From Candidatus Poribacteria bacterium (lineage in GTDB: Bacteria; Poribacteria; WGA-4E; WGA-3G), in assembly GCA_022823085.1 (NCBI GenBank), contig JAJDXV010000013.1, positions 16,712-80,711 on the forward strand: a DNA stretch of 64,000 nucleotides, given 5' to 3'. A program made the translations under genes and the position numbers. Shown one piece after another: positions 27,974 to 35,841 of the stretch (position 1 is its first letter; every line of letters begins with the position of its first letter). The notes below the pieces were generated by a model that saw only the letters and a program-made list of their open reading frames with translations, made no database searches and had not been told where the DNA came from.

Positions 27974-28477
27974 TTAATTTATCTGCGCGTTTATCGATCC
28001 CAAAATTTCTTGGAGGAAATCGGCTTTCGATTTCGATCCTGTGAAATGTGCAACGACATTCCCGTCTTTGAGCACGGAATATTCAGGAATGACTCCGGAC
28101 TGCTTGTAGGCTAAGATGCGCTGAGAGTTTTGCCGAGCAGTATCCACATCTACTTTCACAACAGTAAAGACCTCTCGATTTTCTGCTGCAACTGCAGCGA
28201 GCGTTGGCTCCATGGCCCTACAGGCCCCTCACCAGGCTGCCCCAAATGCTATAACAACCGGTAATTCGGACTTCAACACCAGACTGTCAAATGTTGTATC
28301 GGTGACTTCAATAAACGGATTCCGGGCGAAGTCTGCCTGTTTTCTTCTTTCCAGCATGCGTGCTTCTCTTTTTTGTTGTGCTTCCTGCAGCGCGGTGCAA
28401 GCACTGAAAAAGAGACAACTCGCGACGATGGTGAAAATCAGGGCTGTTTTCATCCTATTGATGTTTATGTTTTGCAT
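27974..28477 (-). CDS. Thioredoxin-like lipoprotein with in-frame TGA at the catalytic site: candidate selenoprotein
   Basis: If TGA at 28231-28229 is read as selenocysteine, the gene encodes 167 aa: a lipoprotein signal (MKTALIFTIVASCLFFSAC, Cys27), a linker, and a thioredoxin fold. The active site is W82-U83-G84-A85-C86, then RAMEPTLAAVAAE. TGA falls exactly where family members have the first cysteine of WCxxC. The frame is the same on both sides, and the later thioredoxin elements (VKVDVDTARQ, GVIPEYSVLKDG) are intact. GGGGAG lies 7 bases before ATG 28477. Two hairpins follow the TGA. It is probably an envelope thiol-disulfide oxidoreductase. A nonsense mutation or sequencing error is the alternative; no selenium machinery is in the window. 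Confidence 0.72.
28185..28228 (-). promoter_or_regulatory. Candidate bacterial SECIS region
   Basis: Directly after the TGA on the minus strand are two short stems. GAGC-CAAC-GCTC covers bases 19-30 after the codon, and GCTGC-AGTT-GCAGC covers bases 31-44, with a G and U in the loop. Bacterial SECIS elements sit roughly 16-37 bases downstream with a G in the apical loop, so position is compatible. Structure alone is weak evidence. Confidence 0.35.
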
Positions 28478-28531
28478 CGTAAACTCCCCTGTTAATTGGT
28501 GTTTTACTCAGTTAACCGAGGCATAGAACAT

Positions 28532-28762
28532 TTAGACTGCCGCTATAAATGCCTCATGTACCTTGTGAGGTAACTCAAGAAAAATGAAATAAGATTCAGG
28601 ATATAAGTAGTCCTCTTCGGATTCATCAACGACGCGGAGATAGCCTTCACGAATCGCTTCTTCATCAGGCAGAATTTGGTAGAATTTCCGCTTTTCTATG
28701 TCTTCACAACCATCGTTTTTGATACAAAGTGCAAATTGGATTTTTAATGGTTTCTTTTCCAT
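28532..28762 (-). CDS. Small uncharacterised protein (76 aa)
   Basis: A 76-aa acidic protein with the pattern MEKKPLKIQFALCIKNDGCEDIEKRKFYQILPDEEA and a C-terminal YFIFLELPHKVHEAF. I do not know a function. It starts 27 bp after the stop of the 69-aa gene, so the two are probably expressed together. The pair sits with the VOC and thioredoxin genes between nuoD and nuoE. Confidence 0.55.
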   Translation of the reverse strand: MEKKPLKIQFALCIKNDGCEDIEKRKFYQILPDEEAIREGYLRVVDESEEDYLYPESYFIFLELPHKVHEAFIAAV

Positions 28763-28789
28763 AGTTTTAGTCCAGAAATCGTTTGATTT

Positions 28790-28999
28790 TCATCTTTTTT
28801 TTCCAATTCCATGTGCTTCATACCAATGAATCTCTGCTCTCCGAGTGCTACCGTTAGTCAGGTGAATATAGGCAACACCTTTAAGTTTCCGCCATCTCCC
28901 CGAACCAAATTGTTTACGGAGCCTCTGAATCTCACGGATTCGCCCACCCACAGCAATCGTTTCAATATCTTCGATTGTGCCAATGATTTCAAAATGCAT
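28790..28999 (-). CDS. Small conserved-type uncharacterised protein (69 aa)
   Basis: A 69-aa basic protein containing IETIAVGGRIREIQRLRK, GRWRKLKGVAYIHL and a C-terminal EIHWYEAHGIGKK. I recall similar small hypothetical proteins in cyanobacteria and other bacteria, but their function is not known to me. It is followed at 27 bp by the 76-aa gene. A toxin-antitoxin-like pair is possible from the layout only. Confidence 0.6.
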   Translation of the reverse strand: MHFEIIGTIEDIETIAVGGRIREIQRLRKQFGSGRWRKLKGVAYIHLTNGSTRRAEIHWYEAHGIGKKR

Positions 29000-29031
29000 T
29001 GGTTCCAGTAAGTTCTACTTACAAAGTAAAA

Positions 29032-29373
29032 TTAATAGTTCCCATAAAACTGAATGCGGTTGCCTTCTGGGTCGCGGATGTCGAAAATGGCACGTCCATC
29101 TTCATTTTCAAGTTTCCTTAACCGTTTCCCTTTCGATTTTATGTGTTGATGAACAGCACTCACGCTTTCAACTTGAAACATCAGTTTTTGTCGCCCTTCG
29201 TTGGGTTTGCTGGCACTGTGGAGACACAACGTGCAAGCCCCTGCTTTAAAACGGAAGAACCGGTTTTCTGGGAACGGTTGGTCTTCGTCTGGTACTAATC
29301 CGATGACATCCCGATAAAATGCAATGACAGTTTTCATGTCTTTGACGAAAAGCATAATACCTGTGAGTTCCAT
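29032..29373 (-). CDS. VOC (glyoxalase/bleomycin resistance-like) superfamily protein
   Basis: A 113-aa single-module VOC protein. The family pattern is clear: IMLFVKDMKTVIAFYRDVIGL at the start and IFDIRDPEGNRIQFYGNY at the end, with the terminal glutamate of the metal site replaced by Q (IQFYG). Substrate unknown. It lies between nuoD and the small-gene pair on the same strand; nothing links it to complex I. Confidence 0.85.
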   Translation of the reverse strand: MELTGIMLFVKDMKTVIAFYRDVIGLVPDEDQPFPENRFFRFKAGACTLCLHSASKPNEGRQKLMFQVESVSAVHQHIKSKGKRLRKLENEDGRAIFDIRDPEGNRIQFYGNY

Positions 29374-29409
29374 TGAATTCTCCTAAAACAGATCATACTT
29401 CTGACAAAG

Positions 29410-30606
29410 TTACCGATCTAATTCTCCCGCGATGACGTTCAGGCTTCCCAAGACGGCGACGGTATCGGAGACCATTCCACCCTCTAACATGTGTGGCAGG
29501 GCTTGGAAGTGAAAGAAGCTCGGTGGACGGATACGGATACGATAAGCGGTTCCGCTGCCGTCACTCACAATATAAAATCCGAGTTCCCCGTTTGGCGATT
29601 CGGTTGCGCAGTAGTGTTCACCTTTCGGCGGTTGTACACCGTGCCCATCCATAACAACCTTAAAGTGATGAATTAACCCCTCGATATGCCCATAAGCATC
29701 GGACTTGTTTGGCATTGTAATTTTGTTATCTTCGACGTTGACGGGTCCGTCAGGCATGTTGTCTAATACTTGGGTAATGATCCCACAACTCTGAATCATC
29801 TCTTCCATGCGGACGAGGTAACGGTCATAGGCATCGCCGTTGCTTCCAACAGGCACCTCAAATGTCACTTCATCGTAGCTGGAATAGGGTTCCGCCTTTC
29901 GGATGTCGTGCGCTACACCAGTGGCACGGAGGCAGGGCCCCGTTAGTCCGTAGTTAATGGCATCGTCAGAAGAAATGGGGCCAACATTTTTTGTGCGATC
30001 CATCCATATTCGATTTCGTGTGAGAAGCGTATGCGTTTCCTTGAGTGCCTTCGGAAAGTCGCTGGTGAATTGCCGAACATCTTCTTCACAACCGTCGTAG
30101 AGGTCTCGGAGGACACCACCGACGCGTGTGTAACTGGTTGTTAGCCGTGCGCCTGTCGTTTTTTCAAAGATACTATACAATTTCTCACGTTCTCGGAAGC
30201 TATAGAGAAATACCGAGAATGCCCCTAAGTCGAGTGCCGCTGTGCCTAACCATAACAGATGATCAGCGACGCGTGAGAGTTCCGCCATTAAAATACGGAT
30301 GTATTGACACCGTTTCGGTACTTCAATATCGAGCAATTGTTCGACAGCAAGGACATACCCGAAATTATTTGACAGTGGTGAGAGATAGTTCATCCGGTCT
30401 GTAACGACAATATATTGGTTGTAATCCAAGTGTTCACCGAGTTTCTCGAACCCGGTATGCAGATAACCTGCGTGTGGTGTCGCCTTCAAAATGGATTCAC
30501 CATCAAGTTCTAACACGATGCGAAGTGTACCGTGTGTCGCTGGATGTTGCGGACCGAAGTTGAGTACCATCTTCTCGCCTGTGGCGCGTTCCACCCCACC
30601 TTGCAT
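29410..30606 (-). CDS. nuoD: NADH-quinone oxidoreductase subunit D
   Basis: The 49-kDa quinone-site subunit, 398 aa. The N-terminal GPQHPATHGTLRIVLELDGE, the DRMNYLSPLSNNFGYVLAVE segment and the C-terminal LGSLNVIAGELDR are characteristic. GGAG lies before ATG 30606. It follows nuoC by 15 bp and forms the connecting module with it. Confidence 0.97.
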   Translation of the reverse strand: MQGGVERATGEKMVLNFGPQHPATHGTLRIVLELDGESILKATPHAGYLHTGFEKLGEHLDYNQYIVVTDRMNYLSPLSNNFGYVLAVEQLLDIEVPKRCQYIRILMAELSRVADHLLWLGTAALDLGAFSVFLYSFREREKLYSIFEKTTGARLTTSYTRVGGVLRDLYDGCEEDVRQFTSDFPKALKETHTLLTRNRIWMDRTKNVGPISSDDAINYGLTGPCLRATGVAHDIRKAEPYSSYDEVTFEVPVGSNGDAYDRYLVRMEEMIQSCGIITQVLDNMPDGPVNVEDNKITMPNKSDAYGHIEGLIHHFKVVMDGHGVQPPKGEHYCATESPNGELGFYIVSDGSGTAYRIRIRPPSFFHFQALPHMLEGGMVSDTVAVLGSLNVIAGELDR

Positions 30607-30621
30607 ATCATAACTCCTTTT

Positions 30622-31170
30622 TTATGCGTTCTGTTTGTCGAAATTAAAGCTTTCGCGTTCACCGCGTCCGCGGAGCGGATAATCCTTTTGAAGCGGATGT
30701 CCCTCAAAATCGTCAGGCATCAGGATCCGACGGAGGTCCGGGTGTCCTTCAAAGTTGATACCGAACATGTCATAAGTTTCGCGTTCCAACCAGTTCGCGC
30801 CTTGCCACAATCCGGTAACAGAGGGGGTATTCAGGTCGTTTTCATGTACAGGCACTTTCACGCGAAGGCGGCACTGCCCCTGATAGGAATAGAGCTGATA
30901 GACGACCATGAACCTTGCATAATCGAACTGCATCAATTCGGATTCCATCTGTGAATTATCGACCGCTGTAACATCAACAAGAAAGGTGTAGGCGAGTTCG
31001 GGGTCTGTTTTTAGATATTCCAAAACTGCGTAAGCCTGTTCTTTACGGATAACAACGACGACGGTGCCTCGCGTTTCGTCCTTTGATAGGAGTGCGTCGG
31101 CGTGATGTTCCTCTAATTTTTGAAGGACAAGAGGTTTCGGCTGTTCTTCAATTTCTTTCTCTTCGTTCAT
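30622..31170 (-). CDS. nuoC: NADH-quinone oxidoreductase subunit C
   Basis: The 30-kDa subunit, 182 aa from ATG 31170; a TTG one codon upstream is less likely. The C-terminal signature is ERETYDMFGINFEGHPDLRR then FEGHPLQKDYPLRG. Its start codon lies only about 10 bases from the right-end hairpin of the IsrB element, so the element has replaced or pushed away the original upstream sequence. No clear Shine-Dalgarno remains; only GAAGAA is seen. Confidence 0.95.
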   Translation of the reverse strand: MNEEKEIEEQPKPLVLQKLEEHHADALLSKDETRGTVVVVIRKEQAYAVLEYLKTDPELAYTFLVDVTAVDNSQMESELMQFDYARFMVVYQLYSYQGQCRLRVKVPVHENDLNTPSVTGLWQGANWLERETYDMFGINFEGHPDLRRILMPDDFEGHPLQKDYPLRGRGERESFNFDKQNA

Positions 31171-31199
31171 CAAATTCTTCGGGATGGAAACCTCGCCTT

Positions 31200-32222
31200 T
31201 TAAGGCGCTGAGGAAATCCCGCTCCTATAGTTGAAGTTCAGGCGTGTTAGCACTTTAAAATCTTGTGTTTTCGCATTTTGACAGAGGCGTTTTCCCGCTA
31301 AAGAATACAGAGAAATACCTGTCTTGCCAAATCCACTAATACGCGTCAAGCCATGCTTAACATGTTTCACGAGAGTGTTCTTCACGAATCCAGCGCAAGT
31401 CGTGCCACCGTAGCGAGGACGTTCCCCACCTTTCTGTGGGTTCTGTCTGTGGAGTTCACATCTCCGTATCGGTATCAGCGATATACAGAATATATCTGTG
31501 TTATCTACGACACCCTCGCCGCCAACGACATGGTAAGCGAGACACCAAGAATCTACACAATGGGCATCAAACGTCTCTGATAACTTCTTTGACGACTTTT
31601 TCAGACCTAACCTCTCGCGTATCTCTTTGGTTTGCCATCCTTGTAACGTCAGCAACTGCCACTGCTTTCGGATTTCGGTATAGAACCACTGTTTACCGAC
31701 TTCAAGTGGACTAAAAGATTGATTCCATTTCTTGGCACGTTCTATAGTGCGTGCCTTAATATCCTCTACACAGACGTGCGTGACGGGATACAACTTCGAG
31801 AGCCACTGAAGTATCCGAAGTTTCCAATCCCACCTCGCACGTGTCCCTGCCGGTAACTTCGCTTTGCCGGCGTTACGATTCGTTCTGTTCTTGCGATTCG
31901 GACACTTTCGAGAGCGTCTGCTTCTCCGCAACTCACGACGTTTTTCAACTTTCTTACCGACTTTGCTGTGAGCGTCCGCCTGCACATTCAAGTAGGTATG
32001 CTTCTTTGACTTAACAGTAACGCCTTCTTTCTTACTACCGGGGTCTACACCAACAGCAATCTCTTGGAACTCGGTATCCGATGGATCAACGTTTAATCGG
32101 ACACAGAAGATGCCGTTGTCCCAAAACGGAGTTGCCTTGCCTGATTTTATCCAACGCCTTGCCCGTGAAGGCTTAGTAGGCATTAGAGGGTGTTGATTCT
32201 TATCTACGACGCCAACGAACAT
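31200..32222 (-). CDS. isrB: IsrB-type RNA-guided nuclease (IscB relative without HNH)
   Basis: A 340-aa protein with the PLMP domain (HPLMPTKPSRARRW, residues 11-24). RuvC-I is at GVDPGSK (D60), with an Arg-rich bridge helix (about 94-107), RuvC-II at VCVEDIKART (E153) and RuvC-III at DAHCVDSW (H221, D224). Only 68 residues separate RuvC-II and RuvC-III, too few for an HNH domain, which distinguishes IsrB from IscB. Known IsrB proteins are RNA-guided nickases of IS200/605 elements using an omega RNA encoded just upstream. AGAGG precedes ATG 32222. The last residues are coded by the right-end hairpin. Confidence 0.88.
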   Translation of the reverse strand: MFVGVVDKNQHPLMPTKPSRARRWIKSGKATPFWDNGIFCVRLNVDPSDTEFQEIAVGVDPGSKKEGVTVKSKKHTYLNVQADAHSKVGKKVEKRRELRRSRRSRKCPNRKNRTNRNAGKAKLPAGTRARWDWKLRILQWLSKLYPVTHVCVEDIKARTIERAKKWNQSFSPLEVGKQWFYTEIRKQWQLLTLQGWQTKEIRERLGLKKSSKKLSETFDAHCVDSWCLAYHVVGGEGVVDNTDIFCISLIPIRRCELHRQNPQKGGERPRYGGTTCAGFVKNTLVKHVKHGLTRISGFGKTGISLYSLAGKRLCQNAKTQDFKVLTRLNFNYRSGISSAP

Positions 32223-32430
32223 GACATAAACCTCTTTCGAGTGTATATTTCCCCATCCAGATCACAGTATCTAAGGTGAATCAGACTTGGGGAGCATCCG
32301 AAACATTCTGCTGGTTGCCACACCAAGATACCGCGATATTTTACTGTAGTCAATGAGTTTCCCGCGTCCCATCTATAGCCTTGGCTGGCGTATGGGACAC
32401 GCCTCGCCCTTTAGGGCGGGGTCACTGACA
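32223..32430 (-). ncRNA. Probable omega RNA upstream of isrB
   Basis: About 200 non-coding bases directly 5' of isrB contain several stems. These are CGCCCT-TT-AGGGCG (32405-32418), and GTCCCAT/ATGGGAC (32366-32372 with 32392-32398) with an inner AGCC-TT-GGCT. In IscB and IsrB elements the omega RNA is encoded in this position. The guide would lie at its 5' end, near 32430-32450 or outside the element. The boundaries are inferred. Confidence 0.6.
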
Positions 32431-32455
32431 GACTGCCTCTACTGTTCCTATTCCT

Positions 32456-32983
32456 TTAAGTTTCAAGGAGATGTTCTACGCCTTTAGGCGAAGCACCGCT
32501 GGTAATTTTTTGCTGTACCTGTAGTACGGCATCAATGAGATCTTCAGGTCGCGGTGGACATCCGGGGATGTAGACATCAACGGGAATAAATTGATCAACG
32601 CCTTGTATGAGCGTGTAGGTATCAAACACACCGCCGCAGGAAGCGCATGCGCCCATCGAAATGACCCACTTCGGGTCTGGCATCTGGTCATAGATGCGTT
32701 TGAGAACAGGCATCATTTTGATAGAAATTCTACCCGAAACGATAAGGAGATCGGATTGGCGCGGCGAAAAACGGATCGCCTCAGAACCGAACCGAGAAAG
32801 GTCAAACTTGGAAGCCAAGGTTGCCATCATCTCAATTGCGCAGCAGGCGGTCCCGAATGGCATTGGCCAGAGTGAGTTCTTTCGTCCCCAGTTGATGACC
32901 TTATCAATAGTTGTCGTGATGATGTTTCCATCTGTTTGTTCTGCGCCTTGCGCGTTTTGGATATCAGTGTTCGTTAATCCCAT
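32456..32983 (-). CDS. nuoB: NADH-quinone oxidoreductase subunit B
   Basis: The subunit carrying the terminal cluster N2, 175 aa from ATG 32983, chosen because AGGAGG lies 6 bases upstream. Cluster ligands are in [10 protein letters not shown] (adjacent cysteines), GACASCGG and PGCPPRPE. It overlaps the nuoA stop by 10 bp. The isrB element begins immediately after it. Confidence 0.97.
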   Translation of the reverse strand: MGLTNTDIQNAQGAEQTDGNIITTTIDKVINWGRKNSLWPMPFGTACCAIEMMATLASKFDLSRFGSEAIRFSPRQSDLLIVSGRISIKMMPVLKRIYDQMPDPKWVISMGACASCGGVFDTYTLIQGVDQFIPVDVYIPGCPPRPEDLIDAVLQVQQKITSGASPKGVEHLLET

Positions 32984-33342
32984 GTTAAGCCTCCTTTCTT
33001 CCAAGCATATATATAGCCGAGAAGCAGAATGCCGATAAATACCAGCATTTCAATTAAAATAAATAGACCGCTCGTTTCAGAGAAGTCCTTGAAGACCACA
33101 GCCCAGGGATAGAGGAAGACCACCTCAATGTCAAAGATGATAAAGAGCATCGCAATGAGATCGAATCGGATGGTGAAACGTTGCCTTGCATCACCGACTG
33201 GGCGTACGCCGGATTCGTAAACGGAGAGTTTGACGCGATTGGGACGTTTGGGTCCAAGAATGTGGGTCAGGGCGAGGTTAGCCGCTGCAAAGAGCACTGC
33301 AAACCCCCCTAACAATAAGATCGGAAGATAATCTATTAACAT
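32974..33342 (-). CDS. nuoA: NADH-quinone oxidoreductase subunit A
   Basis: A small membrane subunit, 122 aa with three helices. The loop [25 protein letters not shown] and [18 protein letters not shown] are diagnostic. It is the first gene of the nuo cluster and overlaps nuoB by 10 bp. Confidence 0.96.
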   Translation of the reverse strand: MLIDYLPILLLGGFAVLFAAANLALTHILGPKRPNRVKLSVYESGVRPVGDARQRFTIRFDLIAMLFIIFDIEVVFLYPWAVVFKDFSETSGLFILIEMLVFIGILLLGYIYAWKKGGLTWD

Positions 33343-33447
33343 TGTTTTTAATCTATTTTGTCCTCACACATTATTAATTGGCTTTCAAACTTCGCCAAAG
33401 TGAAGGTTAATTGAGATTCGTAAACAGATTCTTCTAATATGCTTAAT

Positions 33448-33476
33448 AGTTTCTCATATTTTAAAAACATTGTCAA
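33448..33476 (-). promoter_or_regulatory. Candidate promoter of the nuo operon
   Basis: Minus strand: perfect TTGACA (33476-33471), 17-base spacer of A/T-rich sequence, then GAAACT (33453-33448), a weak -10. It lies about 105 bp before nuoA in the A/T-rich gap following pdxH. Confidence 0.4.
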
Positions 33477-33544
33477 GTTTTTTTCAAAAAAATATTGGAT
33501 AGCATAAATTGACAATGGACGTTCCTGCCTAAAACACCTTAAAG

Positions 33545-34195
33545 TTATGGTGATAGACGCACTATTTTCCATTTTTTATCGGACTGTAGCGTATAACAGA
33601 GTCGATCGTGGAGGCGGCTGGGGCACCCTTGCCAGAATTCAAACAGGTTCGGCACGAGTCGGTAGCCGCCCCAATGCGGCGGACGCGGAATGTCGTCGGA
33701 TGCATAGGTCTGTTCTGCCTGTTGGAAATTTTCTGTGAGATGTTCTCTGCCTGAAATCACAAGACTTTGGCGTTCTGTCCAGACGGCGAGTTGACTTGCC
33801 ACGGGGCGATTGGCGAAATATGCGTCGGATTCTTCCGCGCTCATTTTTTCGACAGTGCCGGTACTCCTCACCTGTCGATCAAGTTCACGCCAGTAGAACA
33901 CCAGCGCAGCATGCGGATTTTCGGCTATCTCTTGCCCTTTTTGACTCTCATAATCGGTATAGAAACAGAACCCTTTTTCGTCAAAGCCTCTCAGGACGAC
34001 CATTCGCGCGGAAGGCACGCCATTTTTCGTAGCGGTTGCCAATGTCATCGCGTCCGGTAAATCGAGTTTAGCATCAAGGGCATCCGCGAACCACTGTTCA
34101 AATTGTGTAAACGGATCGGGTGCAGCGTTTTCTTGAAGGAGGTGTCCTTTATGTGCGCTGTATTCTCTGCGGAGTTTTTCGGTTTTCATTGTCAT
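33545..34195 (-). CDS. pdxH: Pyridoxamine 5'-phosphate oxidase
   Basis: An FMN-dependent enzyme making pyridoxal 5'-phosphate, 216 aa. Motifs: MTLATATKNGVPSARMVVLRGFDEKGFCFYTDYESQKGQEI, then FYWRELDRQVRSTGTVEKM, and the C-terminal WGGYRLVPNLFEFWQG with RLHDRL. It starts 10 bp after the trkH stop, so both may be co-transcribed. PLP is the cofactor of the nearby GcvP, though no regulatory link is visible. Confidence 0.95.
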   Translation of the reverse strand: MTMKTEKLRREYSAHKGHLLQENAAPDPFTQFEQWFADALDAKLDLPDAMTLATATKNGVPSARMVVLRGFDEKGFCFYTDYESQKGQEIAENPHAALVFYWRELDRQVRSTGTVEKMSAEESDAYFANRPVASQLAVWTERQSLVISGREHLTENFQQAEQTYASDDIPRPPHWGGYRLVPNLFEFWQGCPSRLHDRLCYTLQSDKKWKIVRLSP

Positions 34196-34205
34196 AAGAA
34201 ATTTT

Positions 34206-35711
34206 CTATCCTTTCCAGAAATTCGGTGAAAACAGGATAAGTACTGTGTAAAGTTCTAAGCGTCCGAGCAGCATACAGAAGGAGAGGACAAATTTTCCTG
34301 TGGTGTGAATATGTGCGTAGTTGTCGGTTGGTCCTACGCTGCCGAGTCCGGGCCCGATGTTGCCCATTGTGGCGATTGTCGCGCCTGCGGCACTGACGAG
34401 GTCAAGCCCTAAGGTCGTCATGATGCAGGTTACGATAGCAAAGATTCCGATAAAAAAGAAGAAAAAACCGAGGATGTTTGTCATCACTTCACGAGGAACG
34501 ACCTGATCATTAACGCGAATAGGGAGTACCGCGTGCGGAAAGATAAGTCGCTTAATTTCAGCGCCGCTCTGTTTGATAAGGAGGAGGAACCGAACCTGTT
34601 TCATGCCGCCACCGGTGGACCCTGCACATCCGCCGTAGAACATAAGTGTCACTAAAATGAATTGTGAGAGTGCGGGCCACTGCTCGAAATCAGCGGTCCC
34701 GTACCCTGTGGTTGTGATGATAGACAACACTTGAAAAGTTGCGTAACGTAGTGATGTCCACATTGAATCGTAAGGGATTTCGCCATTGACGTGAAATCTG
34801 ATGGTGTTCCACGAGATCAGGGTAATACCGACGGCGATAACAGTGCAATAGAACTTAAATTCTGTATCTTGAAAATAGGCTTTAACGTTGCCTCGGAGTG
34901 CGCGATAGTGGAGTGCGAAATTAGTGCCTGCGAGGAACATAAAGACGCAGATGACCATGTCGATGTAGACGCTATCGTAATGGGCGATACTTGCGTTTTT
35001 TGTTGAGAATCCGCCGGTCGCCATAGTGCCGAAGGTGTGGCAGAGCGCGTCAAAGAGCGGCATTTTTCCTAACATTAGGAGGATAACTTCGAGAATAGAG
35101 AGCAGGACATAAACGCCCCAGAGCAATTTTGCGGTTTGTGCGATGCGTGGCGTGAGGCGATCGGTCTGCGGTCCGGGTGCTTCTGCTCGGAAGAGCTGCA
35201 TACCACCGATCCCGAGCATCGGAAGGATCGCGACAGCGAGTACGACGATTCCCATTCCGCCGAGCCAGTGTGTGAAACTTCGCCAGAAGAGCATGACGTG
35301 TGAAAGGTGTTCAATCTCTGTGAGTACTGTGGCACCGGTTGTTGAAAAACCCGCCATGGATTCAAAGTAGCAGAAGGAAAATGCTGTCCACGGTGAACGT
35401 CCGTCAATGTGAAATACGCCCGCCAACTGATATGGGAGTGCGCCGAAGAGTGCGACTGTCACCCATGCCAAAGCGACAACGGCAAAACCTTCACGGATAC
35501 CGAGTTCCTCCTGTCGTTCTCGCAGACTGTAGCGAAGGATTAATCCGGTAATCAGTGTTATTGCTGCAGAGATAATGAACGCCACTAAATCATTGTGTGC
35601 CTCTCCGATGCTCGTCCGATAATAGATGGCGACGCCCAACGGAAATAGCATTGTACCGGCAAGACAGATCAGCAAATTACCGAGGGTATAAATGATTAGT
35701 TTAAGACTCAT
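34206..35711 (-). CDS. trkH: Trk-type potassium uptake membrane protein
   Basis: A K+-translocating subunit, 501 aa with about ten membrane helices and selectivity-loop repeats, such as SMAGFSTTGATVL, GTMATGGFSTKNAS, TTTGYGTADFEQW and GNIGPGLGSVG. It works with the NAD-binding regulator TrkA, encoded upstream on the same strand. A palindromic repeat separates them. Confidence 0.95.
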   Translation of the reverse strand: MSLKLIIYTLGNLLICLAGTMLFPLGVAIYYRTSIGEAHNDLVAFIISAAITLITGLILRYSLRERQEELGIREGFAVVALAWVTVALFGALPYQLAGVFHIDGRSPWTAFSFCYFESMAGFSTTGATVLTEIEHLSHVMLFWRSFTHWLGGMGIVVLAVAILPMLGIGGMQLFRAEAPGPQTDRLTPRIAQTAKLLWGVYVLLSILEVILLMLGKMPLFDALCHTFGTMATGGFSTKNASIAHYDSVYIDMVICVFMFLAGTNFALHYRALRGNVKAYFQDTEFKFYCTVIAVGITLISWNTIRFHVNGEIPYDSMWTSLRYATFQVLSIITTTGYGTADFEQWPALSQFILVTLMFYGGCAGSTGGGMKQVRFLLLIKQSGAEIKRLIFPHAVLPIRVNDQVVPREVMTNILGFFFFFIGIFAIVTCIMTTLGLDLVSAAGATIATMGNIGPGLGSVGPTDNYAHIHTTGKFVLSFCMLLGRLELYTVLILFSPNFWKG

Positions 35712-35733
35712 ATTTTATAGTTGTTAGCGTATC

Positions 35734-35841
35734 AGTTACCAGTAACCAGTTAACAGTTAACAGTTTCCAGAAAAGAGATGTTGTGTTATCCGAACGCCTC
35801 TTAACTGACCACTGGTTACTGGCCACTGGTTACTGGTAATT
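35734..35841. repeat. REP-like palindrome, copy 2
   Basis: Left arm AGTTACCAGTAACCAGT (35734-35750) and right arm ACTGGTTACTGGTAATT (35825-35841) pair at 16 of 17 positions. The core AAAAGAGATGTTGTGTTATCC matches copy 1 at 15419-15514. It lies between trkA and trkH. Confidence 0.7.

Larger units (their letters stand above)
31175..32450 (-). mobile_element. IS200/IS605-type element carrying isrB, no transposase gene
   Basis: Approximate limits. The right end has an imperfect hairpin at 31181-31220 (GGGAT...ATCCC, inner CGCCTT/AAGGCG) that includes the isrB stop. The left end has CGCCCT-TT-AGGGCG at 32405-32418. It lies between nuoB and nuoC. No tnpA is present, so mobilisation would need a transposase elsewhere. 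Exact ends cannot be fixed without an empty site. Confidence 0.65.

Noticed and set aside
33348..33572. A 74-residue frame between nuoA and pdxH
   Set aside because: It overlaps the A/T-rich promoter region and the pdxH end and resembles no protein family.
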